From contig CM046351.1 in assembly GCA_025403435.1 (NCBI GenBank), forward strand, positions 26,005,730 to 26,069,729: a stretch of 64,000 nt of DNA, read 5' to 3'. Of this stretch, positions 11,437-22,155 are shown piece after piece (positions within the stretch are counted from its first letter, which is position 1; the number at the start of each line of letters is the position of its first letter). A model generated the notes under the pieces. The model saw only the letters and a program-made list of their open reading frames with translations, did no database searches and was not told the DNA's origin. The stretch comes from Artocarpus heterophyllus. Taxonomy: Eukaryota > Streptophyta > Magnoliopsida > Rosales > Moraceae. Both the position numbers and the translations under genes were made by a program.

Positions 11437-11935
11437 ATGGCATTCAGTAAGATTTATTCCATGGTGCTCCTACTGATGTTGCTTGTGGCGACAGTAACAG
11501 CCTTTGATCCTGCAGATTCAGGTAAGAAACATTATAAAAATGAGTAATATTTTTCCATGAAATATATATATATATATATATATATGACTTGGCATTTTAA
11601 CACACACATATATGCATGCAAACATCTTTCTTAACATTTTCTCACATTTTCTTCTTGCAATATATGTATATCTGTGTGTGTATATATATTTAGGGAAGGA
11701 AGAAAAGTTTTGTTCTAGCTGCGAGTGCACATTTATCCATCCGAAGACAACAAATTGCTATCGGACGGATAGGAAGGTAGGTGGGTGCCCCTTAGCATGC
11801 AGCAACGAGTTTTGTATATGCACTAAAAGCCTTCTACCAACGTGCTCTTGCACATACGCGGTTGACAGCTGTTCTCCACCACAATGCCCCCTCGTCAACA
11901 CTGCTGCTACAACTAAGCTTCCGAATGGAAATTAA
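11437..11935 (+). CDS. Secreted Bowman-Birk-type protease inhibitor-like protein, two exons
   Basis: Exon 1 is 11437-11521 and exon 2 is 11694-11935. The intron has GT-AG ends (AG|GTAAG, TTTAG|GG) and the phases match, giving 108 residues. The start context is AACCAAATGGC. Residues 1-22 form a signal peptide (hydrophobic LLLMLLLVATVTA), so the product is secreted. Residues 35-93 hold 12 cysteines in Bowman-Birk spacing (35, 38, 40, 50, 60, 64, 69, 71, 79, 81, 88, 93). The second loop, CTKSLLPTC (71-79), matches the canonical nine-residue reactive loop with Lys as P1 and Ser as P1', which predicts trypsin inhibition. The first loop (40-50, CTFIHPKTTNC) is longer and lacks the canonical form. 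Classical members have 14 cysteines. A polyadenylation-like AATAAA lies at 12124-12129. The family resemblance is by motif, not by search. Confidence 0.78.
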
Positions 11936-12179
11936 TTACTAAGGGAGCTTGGTCTCCCATATAATATGATATTTTTATTTGCTTCTATGTTCTATATAAA
12001 TATGCTGTCCAAAGTCATGAGTAGACAGCTTGGGGGTAAGCTTGCGCTTTGCTTTAATTACTGATGTTGAGGCAACTTATATAAGTGTAAGCTCTTGTAT
12101 CAGGCTTGAAAATATGCCTTATTAATAAATTATGGCTTTTATTATTACTTGTTGAAACCACACGAAATTTCATTGTGAT

Positions 12180-13850
12180 TTTTATACATGTCTTTTTCAT
12201 TTTAAGGAATTTAAGTTTTAGTTTTTATTTTTTCAGATTTTAGATAAAGTGATTTTTTACTTTTATTAGAAATTATCAGAAATTGCATTTTGTAGTTTGA
12301 ATAACACCTAAATATATTGAATTTTGTTCATAAAAGTAATAAACACTTTATCACAATCAAATATTAGTGGTTCGACTTTAAGAAAAAAATAGAGATATAA
12401 TAACTTGGAAATTTTTTTTATATTTCTATAATAAAAAAGACAGTGTGGAATCTATAATTATTTTTAAGCAAAACACAGTTGAAAAAAATATTTTAGTGTT
12501 GCTAATAAAATGTTTAAGTTAGAGAATTATTATTGTAATGACTGAGAAAATCCTCATTACATATTTAAGTCAAAGATTTTCCTACAAAATGTCATGTTTG
12601 ATTTTTATTATTGAAGCATTTATGAAATTAATATAAATATATATATTCTAAAATTTTATAGGGAATATTAAAGTCAATTTATTAACTTTTGTGATCAAGA
12701 AAATTCACATGATAATTTTCATCACGATTTAAGGTATTAGAAATTCTAATATGTAAATAACTTGAAATTTCGATTTATAAAAATTCCAAATATACTAGGG
12801 TGTTAATAGTGTACCGAGTATAACTCTTGGATACATGTGGAGCCTCAGTCAAAGACAATGAAGCACGCTTTTAGGGGAAGCCCTTGTATTGCTCAATTTT
12901 CCTTAAACTAAAACTCAATCCGGTCGTCTAAATTAGCAGCTTTTAGCCTTCAAATGTAATCTTTGAAATTCCATGAGTCATCCATAGCTAAAGGAAGACC
13001 GAAAATTTCCACACAGATCTCTAGCAAATTTACAAGGAAGCATAGCATGTCCCACTATTTCTTCCAAACACCAGCACAAGGGACATCAAGAGTTTAAGTT
13101 AGACAATTACAACTTATTTATGTATTTATTATCTTTGTAATCTTTGTTATTAAAGGTAGTATGGACTTTTTATTATTTCATGTAAGTCTATATAAGCCTT
13201 CTTTCCTGTTGTATTTCGTAGCACGTGTATTCAATAAGAAACCCTAGTTTTGTTTTGTTCCCAATTTCGGTTCTTGAATTCTCAAAGGGTGGAATTTTTT
13301 TCTTACGATGCAATGATGAAGCAGTAGGTAGAACGTTAGAAAAAGCGTGCCAGCATATATATGTGTGTGTGTATATATATATATATATATGATTGGGAAT
13401 CTTTGAGTACGGAATTCTCTTCCACCAACATTTATTATCTATTGAGTCCTATGGAAAAGAGTTATTTTGGAATGAGGCAGCAGCAGTTCATGTGTCTGCC
13501 TTATACTGCATAATAACCAAATCTATAGAATGCCTTATTTTGGAATGAAGGCGCCATAATGAGGAATATTGTCATGGGAATATCTCCATGGAATTTATAG
13601 AATGGCTTGCACGTCTTTGTCGAAAATCAGTTGTCTAACCGCTGGGAAGTGTAGGAGTGTTGACAAAGAGGTATTCTATGAGTTTTTTTCTCTTTTCATA
13701 ATGTATAGGTTTTGATTGTGGTTTTGTGTGTTTGTGTGTATGCATACATATACATATATATATACACACATTAGATAACCTAAAATTATTGCTTTTAAAA
13801 AAAATTTATATTCGTTACACTTGTCTCCTACGATTAAGGCATCTCTAATG
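12180..13850. other. Gene-free region
   Basis: AT-rich sequence with no supported reading frame. The part at about 13095-13310 (TATATAAGCC, then AATAAG and 'aaaccctag') has the look of an LTR or TRIM promoter fragment, but I found no matching ends. A TG/TA microsatellite lies at 13357-13390. Confidence 0.35.
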
Positions 13851-14112
13851 CAATGTTAAATTGATGTACCAATGGCAGATTTTGACATTTGAGTATAAAA
13901 ACCTTTTTACAATGCAATGCTTCTTTTAATGTCAAATTTGTTATATGCTAAACTTGTGGCAAATTTGTTATATGAGTATAAAAACCTTTTAATGTCAATG
14001 TTAAATTGATGTACCAATGGCAGATTTTGACATTTGAGTATAAAAACCTTTTTACAATGCAATGCTTCTTTTAATGTCAAATTTGTTATATGCTAAACTT
14101 GTGGCAAATTTT
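13851..14112 (+). repeat. Direct duplication of about 117 bp
   Basis: The sequence from CAATGTTAAATTGATGTACC at 13851 recurs at 13996 nearly unchanged for about 117 bp. The copies are offset by 145 bp. A third, shorter partial copy of its end (TTTAATGTCAAATTTATTATATGC) follows at about 14132. Confidence 0.8.
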
Positions 14113-14189
14113 CCACCAAGAGGGAGCTATTTTAATGTCAAATTTATTATATGCTAAACTTGTAGCAAATATTCTACCAAGAGGGAGGA

Positions 14190-17183
14190 TGAAAGCAAGA
14201 ACCACGTCAATTTGAGGACAATAAACCAAGTGCCTATTGAGAGGGAACCAAATGGATGGAGAATATATTATAACATATTTAATCCTTTTTATTGTCCTCT
14301 ATTATATCCTTTTGATGGTTTTAATTGTTTTTGTTTGATTTGTTTGTTTAGGTTTTTCTTTTCTTCTATGCTTAGTCTTACATTGAGGACAATGTAAGCA
14401 TTAAGCGTGGGGGACGGATTTAGGATTTGTCTTTTTTTCCATAAAATAAAATAAAAAGAAAAAATGATACAAAAATTTGAAATTTTTGCTTTGTTTTTGT
14501 CGTAGTTTAGGTTTTTAAGTCATTTTTGAGTCTTAGGATACGTTTCAACTTTCTTAATAAGAACTGAGCATTAATGTTTATAGTTTTGATTGATTATGAG
14601 TAATGTTTTAAGTCTTGATATCATTTTTTAGTTAATATATCTTTATGATGATTATGCTCAATCTTTTTGCAAAATAGTCATGTTATTCAGTACAAAGACA
14701 AGCATGCTAGGATGAGTAGATTCTTGTACCCTCACTTTAACTTTTACTTTAATTTTGACATGTAGGGGAACTCTTTCGGAGGTCTTTCGAGGCGACTGGT
14801 TAATCAGCCATCACTTGAAAAATGATTAATGCACTATGATTTCTAGCACCATGGCCAAATCAACCGAGCCTTAATTGATGTTCCAAGAAAAGATCCCTCT
14901 AATAAGCCAATTTCAGCCTTCAAGTATATATTTTTCTTTGACTAACCACATCTTCTTGCTTAGCCCAGTCATACTTATATCTTCACCCTTGTTCTAAACA
15001 TAAATTGGAGGTTTAGAGAGTAATTTCACGTATAAAAGAAATTTTCAAGAATTGCGTTGAGGGACAGAAGACAAGTATGGGGGAGAGAATTATTGGAAGG
15101 ATAGCTCAAGAAAAGAAAAGAAAAATATATTTAAAAAATAAAAAAAAAATAGAAAAAAAATAGAAGGAAAAAAAATGAAAAAATTTTCAATAAATTATCT
15201 TGAGCTTTTCTTTCATGATTTTGGATGTACAAGGCAAGTTACATTGAAGCAAAGGCCCGATACAATGATATCTAGCCTATGTAAGACTTTTATGGGGTTT
15301 TAAAAGGTTTCCCTTGAAGAATTCAATAATATCTCTAACTCTACAATGTTTTTATGACCTTTGTTATATCCTACCTTTTGTTCTTTTAACCACTACCCTC
15401 AACGTCATTCCAACCATATCAAAGACCTTTTGATTTTAGGTGGTGCCTTTGACGTAGTAGAGATTCGTATCAAAGAGGAGACTTATGACATTTTACCCTT
15501 TCAACCGAGCTTAGGTGATCATTTTTGTGAGGATTATAAGGGTTTATATTTTTTGAAGCGTGTATAGTTTCATCGTCAGTAACAATGGCTATTTCACACA
15601 TATAGTTGAGTATGATTGTTATAGGATGTATTAGATTGAAAAAAAAAAAAAAAAAACTATTTGCTTTAATTCAATGCTTGTTTGATGTCAAAGTTGTAAT
15701 CTCATATGGTTCTCTGAGACAAAAGATTGGAAGGTTAGAGTTTTTTGGCTTTATTGTTATTTGCTTTTGTCTTAGGTATGCTCAATGACGAGCAAAGGTT
15801 AAGCATGGAGGAATTGGATAAGTGCTTAATTTGATATAGTTTTCTGATCAATTTTCTCATTTTCCTAGCTTTATTATTGAGTATTTTGTGCTTTATTTAT
15901 GTTTTTGTGATTTGTAGGTGTTCCGAAGGTTCATAAATGAGTTGAAGCTCGAAAAGATGCATTTAGAGGAATTTTGGACACCATGGCCATGAAAACAGGT
16001 GTCAAGGCAGTGAAAATGGGCAGCGCAGCGCCACTACAAAGCTTTTAGGCCAAAACCCGAGGCAAGAGTGCGTAGGCGCTGACTTGTTGAAGCCACAATG
16101 CTAGTGTGATTTTAACCTACTTTTGAACACTAAATGTGCCCGAATTAACCTACTTTGGTCCCAATATTAGAAACTTATAAATAGATGATTTGAGGAAACA
16201 ATCAAATATGTTTTTCATTAGTTTTCTTAGCCATTTTGACGAGAGAAAGAGAGAAGCAAGGAGAATTCTCTTGAAGCTCAAGGAGATTCATCCGCATGGA
16301 GATTTTTTGAAGATCAACGTGTTTTGTCTTTTCCTTCTCTTTTTTTTTTTGAACTCCAGATGTTTTTAATTTATTTTTCATTGTTTAATTTTATAATTAT
16401 GCTACGCTAAATTTCTTTGTGGTTAAGGATGATTTCAAAACCGTAGACATGATTATGTGATTGATATTTTCATAATTATTTCTAATTGTTTTAATTGAAA
16501 TTGTTTATGTTCTTCTGTTATTATTGCTTATTATTATGTTCTTGTTTTGTTTGGGGTGACCAACTAAATATGACTTAAAATTAATGTATTGCTAAGTTAG
16601 AAATCTTGATCTATAATTATCTTGTTTTTCTAATCATTATTAGCAAATTGTGGGTTACGATTGCAAAAGGCTTTTGTTTGGCTGTGGCATGGAACATAAC
16701 CTAGGTTGAATAGACCAAGCTTGTGTGTTTATTGCTTAAATCAACCTATCTTTCTCAATATAATAATTCTGTTGAATTGAAGCTAGAGAACTTGTTCTAG
16801 ATTATTTAATAGAAAGAAATTAAATAAAGAGCTTGTTTTATTTAATGACACAATAAAAAGATTTGAATGGCGGAGCTTGTTGTTATTCAAGGGTGGTAGT
16901 TTTGATAGAAAATTAGGAATGATTTTGTGATCAATTGCATAATTATTGTTTAGTGGTAGAAAATAATCCTTTAACTGATTACATCATTATTATTAAGAAC
17001 CTCGTGCATTTAGCTTCATCTTTATTTATTTATTTATTTTTGTATTCTTTAATTTTAATATTTTAATCAACTAATTTAAACCCCCATATTTATTTAGAAA
17101 AGATAATAAATTAATTAAGATCAATCCTTTATGAGAACGGCCCTTGCTTATCATTAAACTCAATAACGACCATATACTTAACA
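14190..17183 (+). mobile_element. Athila-like Ty3/gypsy remnant: 3' region and LTR
   Basis: Two phrases mark the family: 'acattgaggacaatgtaag...aagcgtggggga' at about 14380-14414, and 'gacgagcaaaggttaagcatggagga' at 15788-15812 directly before a TGGATAAGTGCTTAATTT LTR start at 15815. Both occur at the 3' end of plant Athila/Tat elements. The LTR runs to about 17183 (CTTAACA). No gag or pol remains. Its right end abuts a resistance-gene fragment, suggesting that the insertion or a later deletion truncated that gene. Confidence 0.55.
15815..17183 (+). repeat. Athila-like 3' LTR, about 1.37 kb
   Basis: It starts TGGATAAGTGCTT after a purine tract (15801-15812) and ends near CATATACTTAACA. Length and inner order resemble the solo LTR at 29933-31270: a 'gtgctttattt...tgtaggt' start, a GC-rich 'gcagcgcagcgcc' patch, then a long AT-rich second half. 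The ends are approximate. Confidence 0.5.
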
Positions 17184-17790
17184 AGATTGATTTGGTGCTC
17201 CCTTACAGCTACAAGACACAAAATGTTTCTTTCTATCATTGTTTCTCCCAATGACATCCGAAGCGAACATAAAGGAATGGGTCATCTCCCACCTTACACG
17301 CACTACACCTCTATGTACATCCACAAGATGAAATTTAGCTCTATCAGCTGCAATCTCATCCAATCTCGGTAACTTCTTCTATCTGGTACCCAATTCTAAG
17401 GCAAAATGTAACCAGATTGGGACAGGAAAGGAATCAATTTGCCTAGCTGGTGGCACTCCCATGTGTTCTCAGCACCCGCCTCCGCAGAGCTTCGCATCAA
17501 GCACAACATCAGGACGGCAACAAAAATAAAATAAAATAAAATCTCTAAGCTGATCAAGATAGACTTGCAGCTCATAATTCCTTGCCTGCTGGTCCTTGGC
17601 ATCCAAAAGTAGTGCATTGACAAGGGACAAGGTTTGTTCAACCCTTTTTGGATTGGTTTTAACAACCAATGCAGGGACAATCTGTTGTTAGGCAAGAGAT
17701 CCGAGCCTTCCCAACACTTTGCCAGCTAACTTGGAGTGCAACGTCTGGGTGATTGTATGAAAAAGAAAAGATAACCAAGACTCTGTTTTG
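17184..17790 (-). pseudogene. CC-NB-ARC disease-resistance gene fragment (N-terminal part), decayed
   Basis: Minus-strand frames spell the start of a CNL immune receptor in pieces. About 17700-17765 gives a LAGKVLGRLGSLA-like coiled-coil start. About 17545-17680 gives NALLLDAKDQQARNYELQ, matching the 'LLDAEEQQ' signature of the CC domain. About 17400-17460 gives LGKLIPFLS. About 17215-17372 gives RLDEIAADRAKFHLV followed by THSFMFASDVIGRNNDRKK, the linker that normally precedes the P-loop. Stops and frame changes separate the pieces. No P-loop, kinase-2 or LRR is present, because the Athila-like LTR begins where they should follow. In intact genes this region helps sense pathogens in the cytoplasm. 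The family call is by motif and order. Confidence 0.62.
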
Positions 17791-17909
17791 CTTTGTGCAA
17801 TATGTATACAAGTAGGTGGGCTAATCTTTCCTGTATAAACATGATAAAGAACTGAACTTGTGCCAGCTGCTAGATGTTGAAAATTGAAAGCTGCCCCTTT
17901 TCTCATGAA

Positions 17910-18960
17910 TTAAGCAAGGTGAGAAATAATTTAGAAGAAACCTTGAGATTTTGGGGGCTAAAAGGAAGTTGAACTATTTTTGAATCTTCAATTCTGAGTA
18001 CTGATGTTCCTCCAAGTATCTGAATCATTTAAATTTTTCTTTTTTTTTTTTTTGGTTTATATTTTTGCTCTGAATCTGAATTATCTGAGGTTCCCAAAAA
18101 AATAGATCAAAGATATATATATATATATATATATATTGAAAAAAATCTTCCGAGTTCTTACAACTCAACAATTCCCTTTAGTTTAGGCAATATGAAGTTG
18201 CTGACAAATATTATTCTGCAACTCATATATAGTGGGCAAGCAAAACATTGGGGGTATACAACAAGGATATTGAAAAAGTGACAAAATAAATATTATATTA
18301 CTGATCCTACTTAAAGTGACAATAAATAATATATTACACATCCTACTTATACATGTTACAGTCCTCATAAAAATATCCAATATTGCTTCTCAATGTATTT
18401 AAACCGCAGCGTGTAGGGTCCTACTTCAGTTCTAGTAGCGAACAGATGCAACTGAGGGACAAACAAACAGCAAATGGCTGTCTCAACAACAATTCAACTC
18501 AATTCTGCCTCACAACCACAAATTACTATTACTATCAGTTGGGATATCCCTGAAACATTGGGTTATCGCCATAGGTCCCATCCCAAGCCATTATGGGGCA
18601 GCATAAAAAAAAAAAAGAAAAAAAAAAGTGGTGATTTTGATTCACCGTATCCACAATTTGGGGCAAGAAGAAATTCTTAGGTTTGAGGATATAGTGTGAT
18701 GAATTAATAGTCACAGTAAAACTAAATAAATATATCTAATAAAATGAATGACAAATTTGGCATTTATTAATATCCATTTACCAAGCATTAACCAGAAGAG
18801 TACACAGAAAAACGGGTTACAAAAGCAACTACGGCATCTGAAATGAGCATTCGCAACTTTCTATCCCACCTTTAAGAATAAAATCCCAGGCTTAACGCTG
18901 TTTAAAACTCAGATGTCTCAAAACGAGGAATGAACAATTCAGCCAAATCATGTAATAAAC
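17910..18960. other. Intergenic region
   Basis: AT-rich sequence with a TA microsatellite at 18113-18136 and A-rich tracts near 18605-18627. No gene is supported; the open stretch at 18474-18680 has no recognisable motif. Confidence 0.4.
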
Positions 18961-18970
18961 GAAGAGAGCT

Positions 18971-19288
18971 TCAAACTTCATTGCGGGTCTTGACGATGAA
19001 ATTCTGGCGGCTGATGGGATTCATGACGACCGGTGGGCCTGCAGTACGAGGCCATGCCTGAAACTTCTTGTCGGTTTCCTCCCACCATTCCTTGTTTGAA
19101 ACAGTATGGGGCGTAGTCCCTAAATAACAAACAGCAGAAAATTAGAAACCTGAACCATCTGTGCAGAGGCTTCAAAATAGCAACCAGAACTTGCCTCCAA
19201 ATATCTTTTTGTCAGCAATGTAGTGGTCGCATGCCCAAGCCAAGGCAAATGATCCTGCTACAGCAGAAATAATGTACTTGGCTGCCAT
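18971..19288 (-). CDS. Conserved 80-residue plant protein with N-terminal membrane segment, probably mitochondrial
   Basis: Coding exons are 19288-19195 and 19119-18971 on the minus strand. They give 80 residues with matching phase. The intron is GC-AG: donor AG|GCAAGT, acceptor TTTAG. No GT donor gives an open join. Residues 5-20 form a hydrophobic helix (start MAAKYIISAVAGS). The tail is conserved-looking and proline-rich (WPRTAGPPVVMNPISRQNF). I recognise this as a widely conserved small plant protein. Its size and single-helix layout resemble accessory subunits of respiratory complexes, but that role is inference. A 5' UTR intron (about 20853-19294) separates the start codon from an upstream leader exon. 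Confidence 0.8.
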
Positions 19289-19293
19289 GTCAA

Positions 19294-20853
19294 CTACAAC
19301 AGAAACAAATAAATAAATAAATTGCAAATTCCATTACAGGAGATACATAATACTAAAAACAGAAACCTGGCCGAAGATGCAAGCAACAAAATTGGAAATA
19401 TAGCCAATCCCATCAATTCAACAATTAAATATTAATATCCTTATTGTTCAAAGTGCTCTTAGCCATTAAATATTTAAACATTCAGAGACTAGTAGGCCTG
19501 CACACCGGCCTGGTTCAGCTGAGGTACTCCAAAAATTTGGGCTGAACCGAATTTTTAGGACAGTCAACATATTCAGAAAACTACCCCGCTAGGCCTAGAA
19601 AACAGACTAGTTTGGCCCCTCATGTTTGGCTTGGTCCAGCTCGGGGTCTAAGGTTGGGATATGACTTTCACCTACAGTCAAAAGAGTAAGATGAACGGAC
19701 AAACAGAAGACACAAGCTTCAAAGAGGGATTAGTAAAGGGAAAAAGAAGAGGTTGTAAAGGTTAAAAAAAGAAGAATGATGTTTTCGTTTCATGTTTAAA
19801 ACAAAAATGCTTAAATGTACTAAAAGGTAGCCCGTGCAAAAAGAGGTAATTAACCAAGAAGCCCAGCAATTTTCTTCCCATTGAAAGCTTAATGTAATAG
19901 AAACAGCACAGAGAAACTCGAAAGAAAAGGCGAAAAATAAAAAGGATGATTTGCTTTCTCCTTATAGCCCAAAAGGATGATAAACAACTATGATAGATAA
20001 ATAAGTATCATCCAAAAAGAAGGCGAACTGAAATCCCAAAAATAAACCAAGCCAAAAAATACGACCGCACTAAAAATGGTTTCCGTTTTAAACTACTTTC
20101 AATCCCTCAACAAAACCAAAAAACAGAAAGTCACAGCGCTCTAGATGTTAAATCAAATAAAACGTGACGGAATAATGAAACATCTTAACATGTTCCCATT
20201 TTTCTGACTTGGTTAATTCAACCAAGAACTCAAGATAACAAAACCATAGCAGTAAGATTGAACCATACAGGTCTAGATTCGAAGAGTTCATAATCTGCAT
20301 CCCTATTTATTGAAAAAAAACCCCCAAAATTTAAGCTAATTTGGAGAAAACGCAATCCCAAAAATATCGCTTCTCGCAAGATTTAAAATCCAATTTTTCG
20401 TTGATGAACAATCGACATTAAAAAAAAATCCACCTTTACCTATCTTTTTTCTCTTGTTTTGAGAATCCAATCTCTTACCTATCTTTAGCAACCATCTCAA
20501 GCTTATACACAAAACAAAACTAACCCTAGGTTATCAGAACTTCAACACAAAAACCTTCCTCATCATGAAATCGCACGCTTTTACACTGTCTCCGCTTCTT
20601 TACATTAATTTTCAAGTTGGATCAAAGCACTATCAACTAACCTAATTCATTTTCCCAATTGGTTCACATGAATAATAAAAAAAAAAAAAAAAAAGCTGTG
20701 GGAGGAAAATCAAACGAAGGTTTCAAATCTATTAGCTTTCCAAAGATTATCATCCGCGCTAAAATTGTTTGAGTGATTGAACGAAATGTACCCTGTGATT
20801 GAAAAGAAAGACGGAAAAGGAGAAGGAAGAGGAAATGGGAAACCCCAGATTAC
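19294..20853 (-). other. Predicted 5' UTR intron of the 80-residue-protein gene
   Basis: The acceptor (tttctgttgtag, cut before 19293) lies five bases upstream of the start codon. A matching donor (CTCCAG|GTAATC, exon end 20854) lies in a GC-richer patch that looks like a leader exon (about 20855-20930). The intron holds a decayed transposon-like segment at 19495-19670 ('ctgcacaccggcctggttcagc', as in some hAT-type non-autonomous elements). Confidence 0.5.
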
Positions 20854-20959
20854 CTGGAGAAAGCCGATCGCGAAGGAGTGGTGGTTCCTGATTACGTTTT
20901 TTTCTGCCAAACGGAAGAAGGCCGGTCTTGTTTCACAATCTATTTGTCGTTAGATTTGG

Positions 20960-22150
20960 TGGAAAAAAAAAAAACTATCTAGGGCTGGCTTGGTGCTTGG
21001 CTCCAGCTGAAACGACGACGTCCTTATTTCTTGCGTCAAATATGAATGGTGAATTTACGTAAACAACTTGTTTTGAAATTTATTTTCTTTATTAATGGCA
21101 GTAGATCGAAACTTATTAGGGAAAAGAAGGGAATTAAGCCCTCATACTCATGAGGATAAAAATAAATAAAGTAAAATATAATAGTGTTTAGTAAATAATC
21201 GATTGAGAATAAAACAAAATTTATATTTGTATAAAATGACATTGAGAAAAAATAAAACAGCAGAGAGGATGAAAACGAAAAGAAAATAAGAAAAATGAGA
21301 AGGTAAAATTAAAAATTCAAATGCTTAAAAAAAACATATCATTCTAAAAATGTTATATATTTAAATATTTTTAAAAGTGTGCTACTACTTATATTAAGAA
21401 TTAAAATGGTATTATTTTGTGCAATTTATTAGAGATAATTTATGCTCTATGCTATCTTTCTTAGATGGGGATTGATTTGTGCCACATGCTATAAAACTAT
21501 TTGATTTAATCCCACGTAGCATAACAAAAACTAATGTAAAAAGATTAGAGTAATTTACATTTATGATCTCTCAAGTCTTCAGTAGTAGGTGATACTTTAG
21601 TTTTTATTTTTTTTTAATTTTGATGAAACAACTCTTTAACTCTATAAATATAGTCAATTAAGGGTTTTCCATCCAACTCCATCAGAGTGTTGACGGTTTT
21701 ATTTTGCTGACAATTAGATGTGCTTCTTTTGAAGTGCAAAGACTAATATACCCCTCTCTGTTATTTTTTAGGTAGAAAAGAGCTTTTTTGTGAAACAAAA
21801 AGATAGGCCCAATAGCGAACAAAACAAACAAAAAAAGTAGAGAACCACAACCAAAGCAAACAAAAGAACGACAGCAAAGAAAAGCTCACGAACCGAGCAT
21901 CTAAATTAAAGCCAAAAACGCTTATAATTAAGCTCTTACATCTGAACTCCAAGGAGTTAACATAGCGCAACAACTAAGATTATGTAATATACCCCTTGTG
22001 AATACTTAAAAATAAAAACTCTTAGAATTAAACAATTTATTAAATCACTAAAAAAACTTCAAAGAATGCTTAAATCCATCCAAAAATTGATTAGGACCAA
22101 AACCTCACAAAAAAGGAGAATTTGTGTATGTAAATTTAATTTACATATAA
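20960..22150. other. Intergenic region
   Basis: AT-rich DNA upstream of the minus-strand gene, with long A and T runs. I see no gene or clear repeat. Confidence 0.4.
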
Positions 22151-22155
22151 TGCTT

